24,381 nucleotides of DNA from Collinsella sp. (GTDB lineage: Bacteria > Actinomycetota > Coriobacteriia > Coriobacteriales > Coriobacteriaceae). A program made the translations under genes and the position numbers. The stretch covers positions 1-24,381 of the forward strand of contig DXZO01000065.1 in assembly GCA_019419625.1 (NCBI GenBank), in the 5' to 3' direction. The notes below the pieces were generated by a model, which ran no database searches, was not told where the DNA came from, and worked only from the letters and a program-made list of their open reading frames with translations. How positions within the stretch are numbered: the stretch's first letter is position 1; each line of letters opens with the position of its first letter. Below are positions 22,673 to 24,381 of the stretch, one piece after another.

Positions 22673-23803
22673 CTAGGCGCGGTGCCAGTCGGTCAGGCAG
22701 GCATCGAGGGAGGCGATGAGCGCATCCTTGTCCATGTGACGGCCGATGATGCACAGGCTCGTCATGCGGTCGCCCGTCTCGTCGTCCCAAATCTGCATGA
22801 TCTCGGGGTTCTCGTCGATGATCTTCTGCTTCTCGCCCTCGGGCGCGGAGTCAACGAACAGACCGTTCTCCATCAGGCGCATTTGGTGGCCGGCCTGCTC
22901 GAACATGTAGCACATGTCCGGATCGCCGGTCTGCCACAGCGGACCCTTGACGCGGATGACCTCGTCGGGCCACTCCTGCTCAACAAAATCGGTGAACTTC
23001 TGCAGGTCAAACGGCTTGCGGCGCGAGTACACAAAGGTCTCGATGTCGTACTCGAGCACCTCGGGGTCGTCGTGCTCCTCGGGATGCTCCATGGCCTCGA
23101 TCCAGGCGGCGGAGTTGTAGGCGCGCATAAAGTCGAAGCGGTCGGTGTCGAGCAGCTCCTCCATGGGGACCTCGCCGTTTTGGGCCTCGACAATCACGGC
23201 GTCCTTCTGCAGGCTGCGCACGATAGCCTTGAGCTCGGCGATCTGCTCAGGGCTCACGGTATCGGTCTTGTTGAGGATCAGCGTGGAGCAGAACTCGATC
23301 TGCTGGATGAGCAGGCTCTCGATGTCGTCCTCGTCGATATCCTCGGCCAACAGGTCGCGGCCGCCGTTGAACTCGTCGTACATGCGGGCGCAATCGACCA
23401 CAGCCACGATGTTGTCGAGTGCAAGCTTGGGCTGGCCGCCCACCTTGGCCTCGTCGCAGAAGCTCGAGATGGTGTAGGCGATGGGGATAGGCTCGCAGAT
23501 ACCCGAGGCCTCGATGATGATGTAGTCGAACTTGCCCGAATCGGCGATGCCCTGCAGCTGGTTGGCAAGGTCGTCCGAAAGCGTGCAGCAGATGCAGCCG
23601 TTGGTGAGCGGGATGAGGTCGTCGGTCTCGGAAAGGCCGCCGTCGGCGATGAGGCTGGCATCGACGTTGATCTCGCCGATATCGTTGACGATCACGGCGG
23701 CGCGGATGCCGCCGTCGTTAGCGAGGATGTGGTTGAGCAGTGTGGTCTTGCCGGCACCGAGGTATCCGGTAAGCATGATGATCTTCACGGGTTTGTTGGG
23801 CAT
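22673..23803 (-). CDS. CobW/P47K family GTP-binding protein (putative metallochaperone)
   Basis: The protein has 376 residues. ATG 23803 is chosen because AAAGGAGG lies just upstream; the ATG at 23824 precedes that site. Walker A is GYLGAGKTT (residues 13-21) and the metal-binding CxCC motif is NGCICCTL (Cys70, Cys72, Cys73). ASGICEP follows in the E-x-S-G-x-x-x-P position, and ILNKTD gives the GTP-specificity NKxD motif. The C-terminal CobW_C domain spans about residues 225-370 and includes an acidic stretch (EHPEEHDDPEVLEYD). Family members use GTP hydrolysis to load zinc, cobalt or other metals into target enzymes. The metal cannot be assigned, and no Zur-type box or metal enzyme gene is apparent nearby. 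Confidence 0.93.
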   Translation of the reverse strand: MPNKPVKIIMLTGYLGAGKTTLLNHILANDGGIRAAVIVNDIGEINVDASLIADGGLSETDDLIPLTNGCICCTLSDDLANQLQGIADSGKFDYIIIEASGICEPIPIAYTISSFCDEAKVGGQPKLALDNIVAVVDCARMYDEFNGGRDLLAEDIDEDDIESLLIQQIEFCSTLILNKTDTVSPEQIAELKAIVRSLQKDAVIVEAQNGEVPMEELLDTDRFDFMRAYNSAAWIEAMEHPEEHDDPEVLEYDIETFVYSRRKPFDLQKFTDFVEQEWPDEVIRVKGPLWQTGDPDMCYMFEQAGHQMRLMENGLFVDSAPEGEKQKIIDENPEIMQIWDDETGDRMTSLCIIGRHMDKDALIASLDACLTDWHRA

Positions 23804-23889
23804 GTGCCCTCCTTTGTTAGACATGGCTTACAGTTGAATCTTATGCCAAACGCCTGCTCTTATACCCACGCGCCGGCAAATAACACAGG

Positions 23890-24231
23890 CTACTCCCAGG
23901 CTCCCCATACATCGGGGCAATAACCGACGGTGGCCTTTTTGCCGTTGCGCACGATGGGCTCGGCTAGAACCTGCTGGTTCTCGAGCAACTTGTCGAAGCG
24001 CTGGCTAGGGGTGAGGTGCTGGATGAGCGCGAGCGTCTCCTCGTCCTTGGCCTTGGGGTTGAGCAGCTTGTCGATGCCGCCGACCGCCTGCATCACACTC
24101 GTGAGCTCGCCTTTGCTCATCTCCTTTTCCTTAAGGTCGATAAACTGCACCTTGATGCGGCGCTCCTTAAAATAGCGCTGGGCCTTCTTGGTATCGAAGG
24201 ACTTCTTGGTGCCAAAAATCTGGATATTCAT
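23890..24231 (-). CDS. ArsC/Spx-like thioredoxin-fold protein lacking the catalytic cysteine
   Basis: The protein has 113 residues, starting at ATG 24231; the ribosome binding site is weak (GGCGG). The family layout is complete: strand and loop IQIFGTKKSFDTKKAQRYFKERRI, then VQFIDLKEKEMSKGELTSVMQ, LLNPKAKDEETLALI, and the cis-proline end LAEPIVRNGKKATVGYCPDVWGAWE. In ArsC, Spx and YffB-type proteins the loop after the first strand holds the redox cysteine. Here residue 11 is serine (TCC) and no CxxC exists; the only cysteine is in GYCPDVW. It is therefore unlikely to act as a standard arsenate reductase, and a regulatory or adaptor role is possible. It ends 86 bases upstream of the CobW gene on the same strand. 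Confidence 0.85.
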   Translation of the reverse strand: MNIQIFGTKKSFDTKKAQRYFKERRIKVQFIDLKEKEMSKGELTSVMQAVGGIDKLLNPKAKDEETLALIQHLTPSQRFDKLLENQQVLAEPIVRNGKKATVGYCPDVWGAWE

Positions 24232-24242
24232 GTTCCGCCGTT

Positions 24243-24381
24243 CTAACGAATGAAGTTGGTGCGCTCGCGATCGGCTTCGGGGGCTTCGATGCCGGCAGCC
24301 TGCCCTGCCTCGATACAATGCAGGAGCCAAGCCATGTTCTTGCCGATGTTGCGCATGGTGGCCAGGCCCTCGGCGTCCTGG
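24243..24381 (-). CDS. C-terminal end of a flavodoxin/NADPH-dependent FMN-reductase family protein
   Basis: The frame is open at the right edge of the window and ends at TAG (complement of 24243-24245), giving the last 45 residues. The end pattern (QDAEGLATMRNIGKNMAWLLHCIEAGQAAGI, then ERTNFIR) matches the C-terminal helix and tail of iron-sulfur-flavoprotein and FMN-reductase-like proteins of anaerobes. It lies 11 bases upstream of the ArsC-like gene on the same strand and may be co-transcribed with it. The call relies on a short stretch, and the cofactor and substrate are out of view. Confidence 0.6.
   Translation of the reverse strand, partial: QDAEGLATMRNIGKNMAWLLHCIEAGQAAGIEAPEADRERTNFIR

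Overview
The window is high-GC bacterial chromosome with dense, short-spaced genes on both strands. Purine-rich ribosome binding sites, TACAAT or TATCAT -10 boxes and a family of small GGGACAG-type hairpin repeats suggest a gut coriobacterium, most likely Collinsella. The species is inferred from style and gene content, since there is no rRNA or other marker here. I found no tRNA, rRNA, transposase, integrase, phage module or cas gene.

Left part (1-4500): the end of a potassium-channel-like gene, a LOG-family nucleotide hydrolase and a ClC chloride channel or exchanger on the plus strand. These face a minus-strand operon of a YtrA-type GntR repressor, an ABC ATPase and an ABC-2 permease. An AT-rich inverted repeat over the operon's promoter is a likely repressor site.

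4503-4800: the most unusual object in the window. Eight copies of a 15-bp sequence start exactly every 40 bp and alternate in orientation, separated by seven spacers of exactly 25 bp. They make four hairpin units with an 80-bp period. The base pair just outside the core covaries between the arms (A-T in units 1 and 3, G-C in units 2 and 4). The odd-numbered spacers are distant relatives, and the last one matches best when inverted. It is not a CRISPR array, and I know of no named family that fits it.

4900-8900: release factor 3 (prfC), a YhhQ/VUT-type transporter paired with a short-chain dehydrogenase, a bidirectional terminator, and uracil-DNA glycosylase (ung). 8990-12330: a DMT-type exporter divergent from a LysR regulator, then a MATE exporter. 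12400-16000: RlmA-type 23S rRNA methyltransferase, a small membrane protein, a 47-residue predicted membrane microprotein, RsmJ 16S rRNA methyltransferase, a small zinc-ribbon protein and a GNAT acetyltransferase. The last two diverge from a palindromic promoter region.

16000-24381: an apparently structured non-coding stretch, a TetM/TetO-like ribosomal GTPase, an orphan AAA/Orc1-like ATPase preceded by three 10-bp direct repeats, a short UvrA-like protein, TrmL tRNA methyltransferase with an internal insertion, a CobW/P47K metal-handling GTPase, an ArsC/Spx-like protein whose nucleophilic cysteine is serine, and the tail of a flavodoxin/FMN-reductase family gene. Translation and RNA-modification functions recur (prfC, rlmA, rsmJ, the TetM-like GTPase, trmL). 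Most genes look like ordinary chromosomal housekeeping, so the novelty lies mainly in the intergenic DNA.
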